From the NCBI GenBank assembly GCA_963922205.1, contig CAWUHX010000010.1, positions 2,170,001 to 2,234,000 of the forward strand: a stretch of 64,000 nt of DNA, written 5' to 3'. This stretch comes from Romanomermis culicivorax (lineage: Eukaryota > Nematoda > Enoplea > Mermithida > Mermithidae). This document shows positions 10,860 through 21,109 of the stretch, one piece after another. The notes under the pieces were generated by a model, which searched no databases, was not told the DNA's origin, and saw only the letters and a list, made by a program, of their open reading frames with translations. Made by a program: the position numbers and the translations under genes. Position 1 is the stretch's first letter. Each line of letters starts with the position of its first letter.

Positions 10860-10980
10860 CCGTGAGTCCAAGCCTAAGCCCAGGCCTAAGCCTAAGCCTA
10901 AACCTGAACCTTAGACTAAACCAAATGCTAAGCCTAAGAGTAAACCTAAGCCTAAGCCAGAGTCTAAGCGTGAGCCAGAA
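10860..10980 (+). repeat. Degenerate CCTAAG hexamer repeat
   Basis: About 115 bp of imperfect hexamers, mostly CCTAAG or CCTAAA with CCAGAG and CGTGAG variants. The same motif occurs briefly in the insert at 11525-11543 (CCTAAGCCTAAGCCTAAGG). Both strands stay open by periodicity, so frames here are not evidence of a gene. Confidence 0.75.
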
Positions 10981-11044
10981 AATTTTCCAGAAACAACTGT
11001 AAAAATTAATAAATTTTTTCGACCAATCAAAATAATGACAGATC

Positions 11045-12151
11045 CATACCTGTAAGACCTCCGACCAGTTGGGGGGAGGGGGTAAATCCGAAATTTGGGC
11101 GGAAGAGGGGGTCGAAAAAAGTCGAAATTTTTTCCACAAAAGGACAAAAAACATACACTTTTTTGCAAATTTTTTGGAATTTTTTTACAAGTCGGTTCCC
11201 TTCCCAAATGTGGTTCAAACCAGCATTTTCGGACTCCTCATGATGCCAGCTATCCAGATCAGGTGGAAAATCCAGCTGCTCGTCGCATCCAGGAACTCAT
11301 TTGCATAAAATCTGCACACATGTCACATTATCCTTCTGATTACAGAAAAATCCTATCTACTCCAAGAATCGAACCTGATCCACCAGCCTATAGACTTAAT
11401 GCACTTACCACTACACAATTTCACCACAAAGTATCAGCACTATATTCCTTTGAGACATTAGATACTATTTTAATGAACAACCTCATTTGGAAGAGCCTCA
11501 ACAGCGCAGGGTGCAGCTGCTGTACCCTAAGCCTAAGCCTAAGGAAAATATTGAAGACAGTCTACTCAATAATCCAATTTTTCAGCCATTCTTTGAGGAA
11601 CTTCCATGGTTCAAACCGTCGTCCAAACAATTGAATAAAGACTTCGACAATAATTTCATTTATTACCAGCTGACCACAATTGACAGCTGGTCATCAATCA
11701 ATCAACAGTACACATGTCAAATAAATACTGTTCCCTCCAACTGCATCATATAAACCTGCTCTCCAATTTCACACTTCATCACACGATTCTCTTACTTTCA
11801 ATTTACACTCCTACAAATCCACATTGTTCGCATCTTTGTTTTTTTATTATCTGCCCGCATGTTTATACTAAATTACTATTCATAATAAAACGAATACGAT
11901 TACTGTATCTTATCATAATGGCACATTTTCCATCGATTTTTCATGCAAAATGTCCACCCGAATCTCCTCAATTTCTGCCCCCCAAGCTACCAGCATCCAC
12001 GGCGGGACCTAAAAAATATTCAAGCATCATTTTGAAACCCTTGGGGCTAACTTTTACAAGTGGGTTCACGACCGAAATTTTTTTATTTTTTTCCAAACTG
12101 GGGGGTGGGTTGGGGGGGGGGCCCAACCCCCCCCCCCAAAGTACAGGTATG
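11045..12151 (+). mobile_element. G/C-run MITE split by an ~870-bp insertion
   Basis: The left end CATACCTGTAAGACC starts at 11045 and the right end AGTACAGGTATG ends at 12151. The 8 bp before and after are identical, GACAGATC (11037-11044 and 12152-12159), so one insertion event placed both ends. The MITE's central TTTTTTGGAATTTTTT region is interrupted between about 11183 and 12075 by unrelated sequence. Confidence 0.85.
11183..12067 (+). mobile_element. Unidentified insert within a MITE, coding-like
   Basis: The insert is bounded by a direct repeat of 16 bp with one mismatch (TTTTACAAGTCGGTTC at 11183-11198; TTTTACAAGTGGGTTC at 12052-12067). Unlike its surroundings it is not A/T-simple. 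Reading rightward, one frame from 11207 to about 11466 is rich in Pro, Arg and His, then coding-like character moves to the frame at 11487-11639 (contains PKPKPKENIEDS and FEELPWFKPSSKQ), suggesting one frameshift. AATAAA occurs at 11884. Possibilities are a retrocopied gene fragment with long target duplication or a small LTR-type element. No family was recognised. Confidence 0.35.
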
Positions 12152-12159
12152 GACAGATC

Positions 12160-13735
12160 TCGCTTTGCATCGCAATGCTTTCTCAAAAAATGCTCTGGTT
12201 CTTAAAATGAATTTTTATGAGTTGTACTACAGTAAACGCAGACTAACCTCTCAAGATATCCGCTACTGGAGGAACGGAATAAACACGCGTTCCCGTCATT
12301 GATGCAACTCAAATTTTTTGATTTGATCCAACTCAAAAAATTAATAATTTTTTTTTATAGTTGAAGTAACTTAAAACTTGTTTATGGCAACTCAAAACTT
12401 TCAATTTGAATCTACTTAGAAAGCAGTAATTATTTGATGAATTCAATCATTTTGAGTTACCCCAACACACTCATCATACTTCCTCAAAACTTTTGAGTAA
12501 ATCCAATGAATTTTCTTTACAGTGCATGAAACTTTTAATGAAGCGTGTAACATTACTTTTTTGCACAACATTATAGCATTTTAATGGATAACATTACCAG
12601 TATAACATCTTATGCTATGCAGGAAATCATAAGATCTATGTTGACCTTATTGTCAGGGCTCGATTTACCTCTAACGGTGGGTATTCGATAGTGCATAAAT
12701 ATTTAAATATAAAACGATACAAAATAATAATAAATCATTAATTTACAATTAGTAAGGAAAATAACCAAAATGAAAGAAGAGGGTAAGGTCTCGAGTAAGG
12801 CTATTTATGTGCAAGATTATCAGTGAAGTTTTGCTAACGTTTATTGGTGTCTCGGTTTACTAGGTCATGTCAGTTTAGGACTGGCATTTGCGCTGGCCCT
12901 TGCTAGTTAGAATAAGGTTTGCAGTGGTCGCTAGTGTGGAAACTAGGTAAAGGTTTCACAAAAGTTTACCTTTGGTTTATTCAGTTGCTGGCTTATTTTC
13001 AGCCAAATGAGTCTGAAAGATTGACGTTTCATGTTTATCATTTAAGTTCAGTTTCTATATTGCTTATCAGAAGTTTATGACATATTTGCACACTGGACTT
13101 AAAATAATGTACGTTGTGTCTCAATATAAACATAAACAAAAATAACATAAAAATTTTCATATAAGTTTCACTGCCTCTGACATCATGATAACGTACGAGG
13201 ATCCTATGCTATAGAGGTAATCATAAGATGTATGTTGATCTTATGACCATCTTATCTTATATGGTGTACCGTTTTATGTCTTACTACCAAAAATATCCTG
13301 ACATTTACTGATAGCAAGCAGAGAATTAAAAAATGAGCTACAGCCTTCTCCAGAATGACGTTTTTTATTAATTAGATACTTGTTTTTGTGTTTAGAAAAC
13401 TACCTGAAGCAGTAGTGCATAAGTTCTATATAGACGTCACTTTTTCATACAATAATTTTTTTCTATTATTAACAGTTTTTAACAGTATTTATCAACCTTT
13501 ACAAAGCCCATCCTGTAAAATAATGAACACCAAATTTTTATAAAAAAAAATATCAGTCCATATAAACCATATGGGCTATCATCATCCACATAAGATCCGC
13601 TTATCCTTATATAAGGTAATATAAGCTTATATAAGCTTATTTTATATCTAATGCAATACGAGACCTTATACACTACTCTATACTTGCTTATAAGTACTCA
13701 ATATCCTGGGGCTTGTCTCTTTAATTTTCAACTCC
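12160..13735. other. Intergenic, repeats only
   Basis: No gene recognised. 12595-12640 and 13195-13250 share an ATCATAAGATNTATGTTGA block 600 bp apart. 13600-13645 contains overlapping TATAAGCTTATATAAGC palindromes. 12303-12530 has recurrent ACTCAAAA words. Confidence 0.45.
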
Positions 13736-13739
13736 TTTT

Positions 13740-14260
13740 ATGCTAGTTTATTTGAAAATGCCCCGATTGGTCAGAAAAAAAGAATAGGCTTTGATAGTTC
13801 CCAAGCTAGAGAAAAATGTGTACTAGATTTAGTTTTTTTAGAAAGGATGAAAATCCGATATGAGGAAAGTGAATTTTTGCAACTTTAAATCAGGTTCTTC
13901 TTAATCAGGCATGAAAATCTTCGCTGAAGCACATTGAAGTTTTAAATTTGGTCATCTTCACATCTAAGAAACAGTAAAAAACAATCTCAAGGCTACGAAT
14001 TCTCACTGTTGGTAAAAGCCTGTAAAGTGACTTTCCCCAGGATCAAGAACCCCCAAACCCAAAAACTGCAGAAATACCTTTGTTTGCACACAGAATTTTT
14101 TTTGTGTGAATCAACAGTGTCCATTGAATTCTGTGTGGTCAAAAACCCCTTCCACCAAAAATGATGAAAATATGCTTGTTTACAGCTTAGACAATTTTTC
14201 GTGTAAAGTGATTAAATTCAATAAATTTCCCATTACCAAAAATTCCTTCCACCTGTAACG
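13740..14260 (+). repeat. Minisatellite-bearing repeat, left part
   Basis: Starts with a block containing GAAAATGCCCCGATTGGTCAG (compare 16190 and, inverted, 25520) and proceeds through a unique flank into two to three ~97-bp units (CTTGTTTACA with AAGTGATT-type spacers). It is interrupted at about 14262 by unrelated sequence and resumes near 15113. Confidence 0.65.
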
Positions 14261-14261
14261 T

Positions 14262-15112
14262 ACCTGCTAAAGCAGTACTGTAAATATGTAGCATACTGTA
14301 TGTGATAGACATTTATTAGATATTATTTAATTTTCATATTTTATCGTCTCAAGAGTGTCTGGGATTCACACCCAAACATTCCTACAAAATTACGTAAAGT
14401 ACTTTATTTTGATCCATTCACACCCCGGTAGCCCAATTAAGATGCCCCAATTAATTTGCACAAACGGCAGCTGTTCCCCTAGAACCTACACTAAACTACA
14501 CATTCCACAGCTACCGTAATCCCCCATAAAAATCGTAAACAACACCTGCACACAGTAAAATACATAGAAGCACCGCCAGACAGTAGTCTCAAGTGTAACG
14601 GTAGCGGCGGCCCCACAAAACATGTGTATACAGAGAAACGGATACAGGAAGCATGCACAGAAGCACAGAGGTGTGGCCAAGCCCACCGTAGAAAGCAAGC
14701 GAAGCACCAAAAGCATACAGTACCAGGAAAGCATTAGAGAGGCGTAACTAAGTAAGCATAAAAAGTGTAGCAGGAAACGACGATTGGCGGAAGAAGATGG
14801 ACAGAAGCACGACCTCCCGCCACACCCAGGGAGTGGCCAAAAACGTCGTATAAAAGAAAAAGCAGAGCGTGATTTAGTTAGTTATTATTTTGTGAATTTT
14901 GATCCGCGGCCGTTCGTTTTTATTTGCAAGCAACCGTCTTCGAAAGCAATTAAACCATGTCGTATATTTTATTTGCAAGCAACCGCGCCGTCCCTTTCTG
15001 TTATTCGACGTTCAAGCGACCGTCGATCATTCGTGTATTATCGCCCGAATTGTACCGCCCGCGCCCCTTGTTCCCGCCGTAGCGACCATTGGTTGAAAGT
15101 AAAGGTCTAGGA
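14262..15112 (+). mobile_element. 850-bp insert in the minisatellite, possible solo LTR
   Basis: This segment is more GC-rich than its host repeat. It begins TGTAACGTACC near 14255-14265, contains a good TATA-like site (CGTATAAAAGAAAAAGC near 14848) and a duplicated word TTTTATTTGCAAGCAACCG (about 14920 and 14970). A TG start, internal TATA box and insertion in a repeat suggest a solo LTR, but the 3' end does not show an unambiguous CA with target duplication. The frame 14784-15110 has no recognisable domain. Confidence 0.3.
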
Positions 15113-15960
15113 GTTAAACAAGTGTATTTGTGTCATTATTTGGGGCAAGAGGAAATATGACACAAATACACTTGTTTACACCCAAGATACTTTTTTGTGT
15201 AAAGTGATGCATCCATTGGATTCTCAGCAGTCAAAAACCCCTTGCATCAAAAAATCACGAAAAATGATTGTTTACATGTGGGATAATTTTTTTGTGTTAA
15301 GTGAGCACATTCATTGGATTCCCTGTGGTCCAAAACCCCTTGCTCAAAAAAATCACAAAAATTCGCTTGTTTACACCCATGACAATTTTCCGTGTGAAGT
15401 GATTGGATTCAATCAATTCCCCATAGTTGAAAACCCTTTCCTCAAAAAAATCATGAAAAACGATTTTTTACACCCAGCTTGATTTTTTGTGTAAAGTAAG
15501 TGCATTCATTGAATTCCCCGAGGTCTAAGACCCCTTGCCCCAAATAATGACACAAATACACTTGTTTACACCCAAGATACATTTTTGTGTGAAGTGATGC
15601 ATCCATTGGATTCTCAGCAGTCAAAAACCCCTTACATCAAAAAATCACGAAGAATGATTGTTTACATGTGGGATAATTTTTTTGTGTTAAGTGAGCACAT
15701 TCATTTGATTCCCTGTGGTCCAAAACTTCTTGCTCAAAAAAATCACAAAAATTCGCTTGTTTACACCCATGACAATTTTTCATGTAAAGTGACCGCGTCC
15801 ATCAAATTACCCATGGTCAAAAACCCATATGCCCATATCTGCCCTACATTTCTGCCAATTAGACATTCTGCGGATGGCGGATATGTATCCACCCTCTTCT
15901 CCCAAATCCGCTTTTTAGACATGTGTATCCGCCAAAAAAGTTGCCTACTCTGGCAACACA
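15113..15960 (+). repeat. 97-bp minisatellite with 390-bp higher-order unit
   Basis: TTGTTTACA-type anchors at 15172, 15268, 15367, 15464 and 15562 are spaced 96-99 bp. Sequence from 15172 repeats almost exactly from 15562, so four units form a 390-bp higher-order repeat. The first 35 bp (15115-15149) are an inverted piece of the array, giving a small palindrome around GACACAAATACAC. The flank after 15830 is the complement of 1000-1110. Confidence 0.8.
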
Positions 15961-16479
15961 TTTTGAAAATTTCGGACGAAATTTCCGCAATCTGCAAAAC
16001 ATATCTGCCTTTTAGACATGGAAAAAGCGGATTCCGCATCCGTCGATTAGACATAAATATCGGCAAAAATAGACATAAATATCCACTACCCCCCTCGATC
16101 ATTGTTAAATTTCGAATTTATTCTGAAACACAAAGAGGATCATTCATCTACGGTCAAATATATATAAAAACCAGTTTATTAGAAAATGCCCCGATGGGGC
16201 AGAAAAAGGAGAATATACTTGCTTCGACAGTTGCATGGTACAAAAAGAAGTGGACTAGATTTTTGAGAACTTGGGTCAAAGTTGGAAAAAATTCACTTCC
16301 TTTATATTGGATTTTCATTCTTTCTCAAAAAAATTGTCTATGTCTGTGAAAAAGTATATTCTGCAGCATCGTGCATTTTTTCCTTCAACTGGCATCAACT
16401 ACAGTAAAATTTTTCTATATAAAAATTATATGTACCTGACTTCAAGTGTAAAGAAATGGTAAACCGATAGCATTCTAAC
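15960..16479 (+). repeat. Right flank of minisatellite repeat
   Basis: 16160-16390 contains GAAAATGCCCCGATGGGGCAG and a block about a TGGACTAGATTTTTGAGAAC core; its reverse complement lies at 25340-25545. No gene. Confidence 0.6.
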
Positions 16480-17116
16480 TGTGGGAGCGCCACCAATCAA
16501 TCAATAATGATTGCCGTTGAGTAACCTACAGTAAACGGCGATGCCTTCACCGTCGCGCTTATGTCAGGCAAACCTACGTTATCCGATCCTACTGTAGACA
16601 TTGTGCCAAGATTCTTCGTCTTACATCATGGAACTTATTTAAAAATATACGACTACGCCTACTAAGATTATAATCTAAAGATATATGAAACTATGACGTC
16701 AATACTTAGTTTTTATGTCTTTTTTTATGTCTTTTTCTTTATATATGTATATATGTCGGTTTTGTATGTAAAAATCACTTCACTACTTTATTAATAAATT
16801 CGGCTTACCTGCTTTCTTTTCTGCTCTTCACCATCGTTGTAGGGTCGCTGGATAAAACGTCGTTTGTTCCGTCCGGATTTGCGACCATTGGAAGCTGGAA
16901 GAAACATAATTTCGTTGCGAGACTAAGATTTTCCTTTTACAATTATCTTGGCGTTTTTCTTATCGTCGCCATTGCCGTCCATCCATTGACATTTTGTTGG
17001 CGTTTCTGAAGAAGATAGAATAATTCAAGAACGTTTTAGCATTCAGTCCCATCTGCAGGTTATTCAGCTACAGTAACCTGTATTTACCATTGACCTAAAA
17101 ATTGACAAACCTTACA
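16480..17116 (+). repeat. 5' LTR (637 bp)
   Basis: Starts TGTGGGAGCGCC and ends AAACCTTACA. A TATATATGTATATATG block near 16740 may serve as promoter, and AATAAA occurs in TTAATAAATTCGG near 16792. By eye it differs from the 3' LTR by about 15-17 substitutions plus a 2-bp change in the TA run, roughly 2.5 percent, implying a fairly recent insertion. Confidence 0.93.
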
Positions 17117-17118
17117 AG

Positions 17119-17136
17119 TGGCGATTCGTGGCAGGA
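17119..17136 (+). promoter_or_regulatory. Primer binding site
   Basis: TGGCGATTCGTGGCAGGA begins two bases after the 5' LTR. TGGCGA would pair with a tRNA 3' end of ...TCGCCA, and the overall form resembles Arg-tRNA primer sites of insect gypsy-type elements. The exact tRNA was not tested. Confidence 0.6.
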
Positions 17137-17385
17137 CGTCGGCTACAATCTTCGGATTCGAATTGACGTTGTAGAAGCCTGAAAATAAAGAAGAAATAAA
17201 GAAGCACGAAGGTCAACGATTATATTGGACAACTTACTTGGCGTTTCCAGAATTTGACATTGACGTTTTTTTTGAACTTGACGATTTTCTTTGAAAAACG
17301 GCTGAAGAAGAAAATTTAGAAGAAGAAAAATTTACAAATTTTGGCAAATCAAGAAGATCACGTTTTAACTGAAAATAGAGACGTA

Positions 17386-17904
17386 ATGGCAAGGCAAGAA
17401 AATCATTTTTGGCTTAGGAATAACGCGAGAGATTTTCCGATTCAATCGAATGGTCCCCAAGAGTCCAACAGGATGGGAGGTCGCCCAAATTGCGCAATAA
17501 ATACCAACTTTAACTGCAGCCGCTCATCAGGAAGGTCCTCAGATGGTACTGTTTCTTGTTTTAGATGTGGTAGAAGTAGGCATTATTCTTCTACTTGCCC
17601 TATGCTCGAACGAAATCAAGATTACAGATTTTCGAGTTCACCGCGTAGCACGTGGCGTGGTGGACTGCCCCGAGTGCAAATGCCAGCCCGAGGCGTTTCG
17701 AACCCTAGGAGTCCAGGAGATGCCCTTTCTGGAACCCGAGGAGTCAATGGTCAGCTTTGTCTTGCCAAGGCTAATGGGCCCAACGTGTCAGTATTTAATC
17801 CTGACACCATCACAGAACAGACCGATCCCTGGAATTGTGATGATTTCGATCTGCCGACAGAAAATTCCAATGTGAGGCCTCAGGCACATATTTTTATGGC
17901 CTGA
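17386..17904 (+). CDS. gag nucleocapsid fragment, CCHC zinc knuckle
   Basis: The frame is open from 17320; the first ATG is at 17386. The hallmark is CFRCGRSRHYSSTC (17557-17598), a C-x2-C-x4-H-x4-C zinc knuckle that packages retroelement RNA. Downstream residues are Arg/Pro/Gly-rich, then acidic. There is no room for matrix and capsid regions, so the 5' part of gag appears deleted. It ends at a TGA (17902-17904), and the next frame begins shortly after. Confidence 0.7.
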   Translation: MARQENHFWLRNNARDFPIQSNGPQESNRMGGRPNCAINTNFNCSRSSGRSSDGTVSCFRCGRSRHYSSTCPMLERNQDYRFSSSPRSTWRGGLPRVQMPARGVSNPRSPGDALSGTRGVNGQLCLAKANGPNVSVFNPDTITEQTDPWNCDDFDLPTENSNVRPQAHIFMA

Positions 17905-17943
17905 TATAATGAAGAATTTTATTTTGGAACAGAACACTCCACA

Positions 17944-19074
17944 TTGGTGAGTAGTGGGACAGGATCTGAAGAAATTAGCAATAATCCCACTATTGCCTCC
18001 CATGGGTATACTGGCAATTATTTAGAAAATGAAGCCCCAGAACATTTAGAAAATGGTTATTTAGAAAATGGTTCAGATGGAACCTCTGATTTTGATGAAA
18101 CTTCTGATTTCGACTATTATGAAGATAGACGGCGCCATCAGCGATTTGAAAATTCTGGGCAAGTCGAATCAGCTAATGTTTTCATGAATATGGCTCAGAC
18201 TGGAGGTTATAATTCCGACCATCCCTCTGGAAGCCGCCCCATGGGTGAAGTTTATTTTCAAATTTTGAATGGGCCTGCTGCAGCCAGTATTTGTAATTTA
18301 TGTAATATTTTGAATTGTATGCATATGCAAGAATTTGGAAGCCAGTCACGACGAGGAGTGATCGCTAGACAAGGACCCGTGGAATTTACGACAGAAGGAT
18401 GGATCAATGAGTCGATACCATGGATTGTTTGGAGGCCCGAAGTCACCTCCCCAGAAGATCCCATGCGACATCAGTCAACTCAAACTGACCCAAGAATGGA
18501 TCCAAGAAGGCTAGAAGATTTACAATTTCAATTTAGAGCAGAAGCAGTTCAAAGAAGCAGAAATCGTAATAGAAGAGGAATTTCTCAAAACAATTTTCAA
18601 CGAATTTTTAGAAATTTAGTCTCACTTACCTCTTCCTATTTTTTGTTCGTCGTTATATTGTTATTTTCTTTTTTCGTCGGCTTTTCGTTCGGCGAACCTT
18701 TTTTCCAATGTGGCGCTTCACGAGGCAGTCGTGCCTCGATGGTCCCGAAAACGACGCAATGTTGCCCTCCGCCACTGATTATAGCTGAAAAATGTGAAAT
18801 AAAGTTGTACATTTGGTCCATGAATGGACGTTTGAATCAAATTATAGCCATTCGATGCATTTTAGGAAATCGAACCATTTATACGAACACAGAAGTTCTA
18901 TCTCAAAAAACAGAAAATGGAGAAAAACCTATCGTTTATGCCAGTAGAAGTTTAACGAAAGTGGAAAGAAACTACGTAATCACGGGACAGGAAGCTTTGG
19001 CCATAGTCTGGGCCATAAAATATTTTCGTCACTATTTGTATCGGCAGCGCGTCACCATTTTTACGAATCATTAA
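17944..19074 (+). pseudogene. ORF with membrane segment fused to RNase H end, stopped by TAA
   Basis: 376 codons. Residues 1-130 are acidic and low complexity (repeated YLENG words, DFDETSDFDYYED); residues about 140-230 are Arg-rich; residues about 234-256 form a strong hydrophobic segment (YFLFVVILLFSFFVGFSF) followed by a Cys-rich stretch (FFQCG, QCCPPP, EKCEI, IRCIL). After about residue 320 it changes to a typical Ty3/gypsy RT RNase H end (IVYASRSLTKVERNY, ALAIVWAIKYFRHYLY). No RT palm (YxDD) or protease motif is present. The frame stops at TAA 19072-19074 where related proteins continue; homologous sequence resumes in the same frame directly after it. Junction and stop point to decay by deletion and point mutation. 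Confidence 0.65.
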
Positions 19075-20859
19075 GTCCTACGAAATATTTTTTCAAAACC
19101 AAACTCTTCCAGTCATATAGCTAGATGGGGACTAGCATTGCAAGAATTTCAAGAATTCAACATTAAACATCGCGCCGGAAAAGTCAACAAAAATGCAGAT
19201 GCTCTTTCAAGAAATCCAGTATGTGGAGAAAACGACAAGGAAGGCGTAAAATTTCATATAAACGGGATTACATGCTCACAAACTTGTAAAAATAGGCCGA
19301 ATGACTCAATCTCCGTTATAGCAGAAGCAGGTTCCGAAAAAACATGGACTATAGCAAGAACTAGCCTAGATGAAACTCAACCTACACGCTTGAAAACGCC
19401 TGCTAACTTATTTCCAACTCAAGAAGATGCGAATTTTGAAGAATTTCCAACTATAGAAAGAACTACTTTCGAGAAAACTCGAACTATAGTCACAGAGGAG
19501 GAAGAAAACGAGTTCAATGCGAGCAATATAAAAAACTTTCGTGAAGCACAAAGAAGTGATCAATTTTGTAGTCAACTATTGGCTTATCTACAGTCCGACT
19601 ACCTGCCTGAAGATCTTAAGCAAGCCAAGAAAATTGTCTCATTAGCATCCCGATTTATGATAAAAGATGAAACTTTATATTATTTGGGCGATGCAGATGA
19701 AAACGAATTAAAATTAGAAGTTCCAGTTTCGAAGAAAGAAGAAATTTTAGAAGCCTGCCATGATGGCGTTTTTTCTGGACACTTTGGTTTTACGAAAACA
19801 TTGGCAAAAATTCGCCTACGCTACCATTGGCCTACAGTATACCGCGACGTACGGGAACATTGCTTAAATTGTATCAGTTGCAGTATGAGAAAAACATCCA
19901 CAAAAAGAAATCGCGCTGCTCTTATGCCTATACCAGTCACAGGTCCATTTGACAGAGTGGCTATGGACATTTTAGGTCCTTTGCCTATAAGTGAAAATGG
20001 GAATAAATACGTCATTGTGTTCAGCGAGTATTTAACGAAGTATGTGACGGCAGTAGCTCTACCAGAAACTACGACAGAAAAAGTTGCACAAGCCTTTATG
20101 ACGGAAATAGTGCTATGTTTTGGTGCGCCATTAACATTACTTTCAGATAGAGGAACGAATTTCTTATCTGATCTAATGTTACGCATTTGTGAATTATGTG
20201 CAACAAGAAAAATAAACACGAGTTCCTACCATCCACAAACAGACGGACTAGTGGAGAGATTCAATAAAACTTCGGCTACTCTTATCTTAATGTACATCAA
20301 TAAACAACACAACAACTGGGATTCCTATTTGCCCTACGCGTGTTTTGCATATAACAAGGCCACACAAAAGTCAACAAAGTACTCACCATTTTTTCTTCTT
20401 TTTGGCCGCCATCCAAACTTGCTTATCGATGCCGCTCTTCATGTTTCACCGGCTTTCTATCGAATTGATGTTGACTTCGGCGACGATGTCCAACGACTTT
20501 CGTCCAACGCCTGGCAATCTGCCAAAGAAAATATAAAAATTGCACAAAATGCTCAGCAAATCGCATATGATAAAAAAGAACATGGAGAAGAACTCACAGT
20601 AGGAGAAGAAATTTTTAAGTATAGTCCCATGGTGAAGCTCAAACGCTCACCTAAATTTACTTTTCCATGGATAGGACTCTACGTCATCCTTGAAAAGAAA
20701 CATCCGATATACTTATCGCGATCAAAAGAAAACTGGAGCCGCCCGCACGAAAAGATACATTTCAATATGTTAAAAAAGAAAAAGATGTACGAAAATTTGT
20801 CCATGATGAAGGTTTTGATCGTATCATCGGAACAGCCTCCAGAACATTCATTTGCATGA
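19075..20859 (+). CDS. pol remainder: RNase H/connection end and DDE integrase
   Basis: The frame continues from 19075 without further stop to TGA at 20859. The first ~45 residues complete the RNase H region (DALSRNP). A spacer follows, then the integrase zinc domain (HDGVFSGH ... CLNCISC), the catalytic core with Asp in AMDILGP, Asp in LLSDRGTNF and Glu in GLVERFN (35 residues between the last two, D-D35-E), and a C-terminal module with FPWIGLYVILEK and HFNMLK. Integrase inserts the cDNA copy into host DNA. The core is intact, so the lesion in this element lies upstream. Confidence 0.85.
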   Translation, partial: VLRNIFSKPNSSSHIARWGLALQEFQEFNIKHRAGKVNKNADALSRNPVCGENDKEGVKFHINGITCSQTCKNRPNDSISVIAEAGSEKTWTIARTSLDETQPTRLKTPANLFPTQEDANFEEFPTIERTTFEKTRTIVTEEEENEFNASNIKNFREAQRSDQFCSQLLAYLQSDYLPEDLKQAKKIVSLASRFMIKDETLYYLGDADENELKLEVPVSKKEEILEACHDGVFSGHFGFTKTLAKIRLRYHWPTVYRDVREHCLNCISCSMRKTSTKRNRAALMPIPVTGPFDRVAMDILGPLPISENGNKYVIVFSEYLTKYVTAVALPETTTEKVAQAFMTEIVLCFGAPLTLLSDRGTNFLSDLMLRICELCATRKINTSSYHPQTDGLVERFNKTSATLILMYINKQHNNWDSYLPYACFAYNKATQKSTKYSPFFLLFGRHPNLLIDAALHVSPAFYRIDVDFGDDVQRLSSNAWQSAKENIKIAQNAQQIAYDKKEHGEELTVGEEIFKYSPMVKLKRSPKFTFPWIGLYVILEKKHPIYLSRSKENWSRPHEKIHFNMLKKKKMYENLSMMKVLIVSSEQPPEHSFA

Positions 20860-21109
20860 TTCGTCCATGTGAAAAAAAAGAGAAAAAAAAGAAAAAATGC
20901 GTAAATGCTTGTATAAAATGCGTAATATTTTTCTACATAAGTCATTAAGAAGGCTTATTTTTACTCCTTCCCTTAACGTGCGCTCCGCTATTTAATTATT
21001 TTTATATTTATTCGGTTAAATATTTTTTATATATATTCTTTTCTTGGTAAATTGTTATTTTATGTACTCATTTATACTCTGTTCTTAACTCATTTTTACA
21101 TCTAAAGAC

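Noticed and set aside
10860-10980. True telomere end
   Set aside because: The hexamers are degenerate, only about 115 bp long and followed by ordinary interspersed repeats on both sides.
14784-15110. A 108-codon frame with Arg-rich end
   Set aside because: No domain, and it lies in a probable LTR-like segment with a promoter-type TATA inside it.
15113-15960. Regularly spaced repeats considered as a CRISPR array
   Set aside because: Units are ~97 bp with no unique spacers and the host is clearly a eukaryote; it is a minisatellite.
20679-20945. Minus-strand frame of 88 codons over the integrase end
   Set aside because: Shadow of the + strand pol frame, with a Phe-rich translation of an A-rich run.
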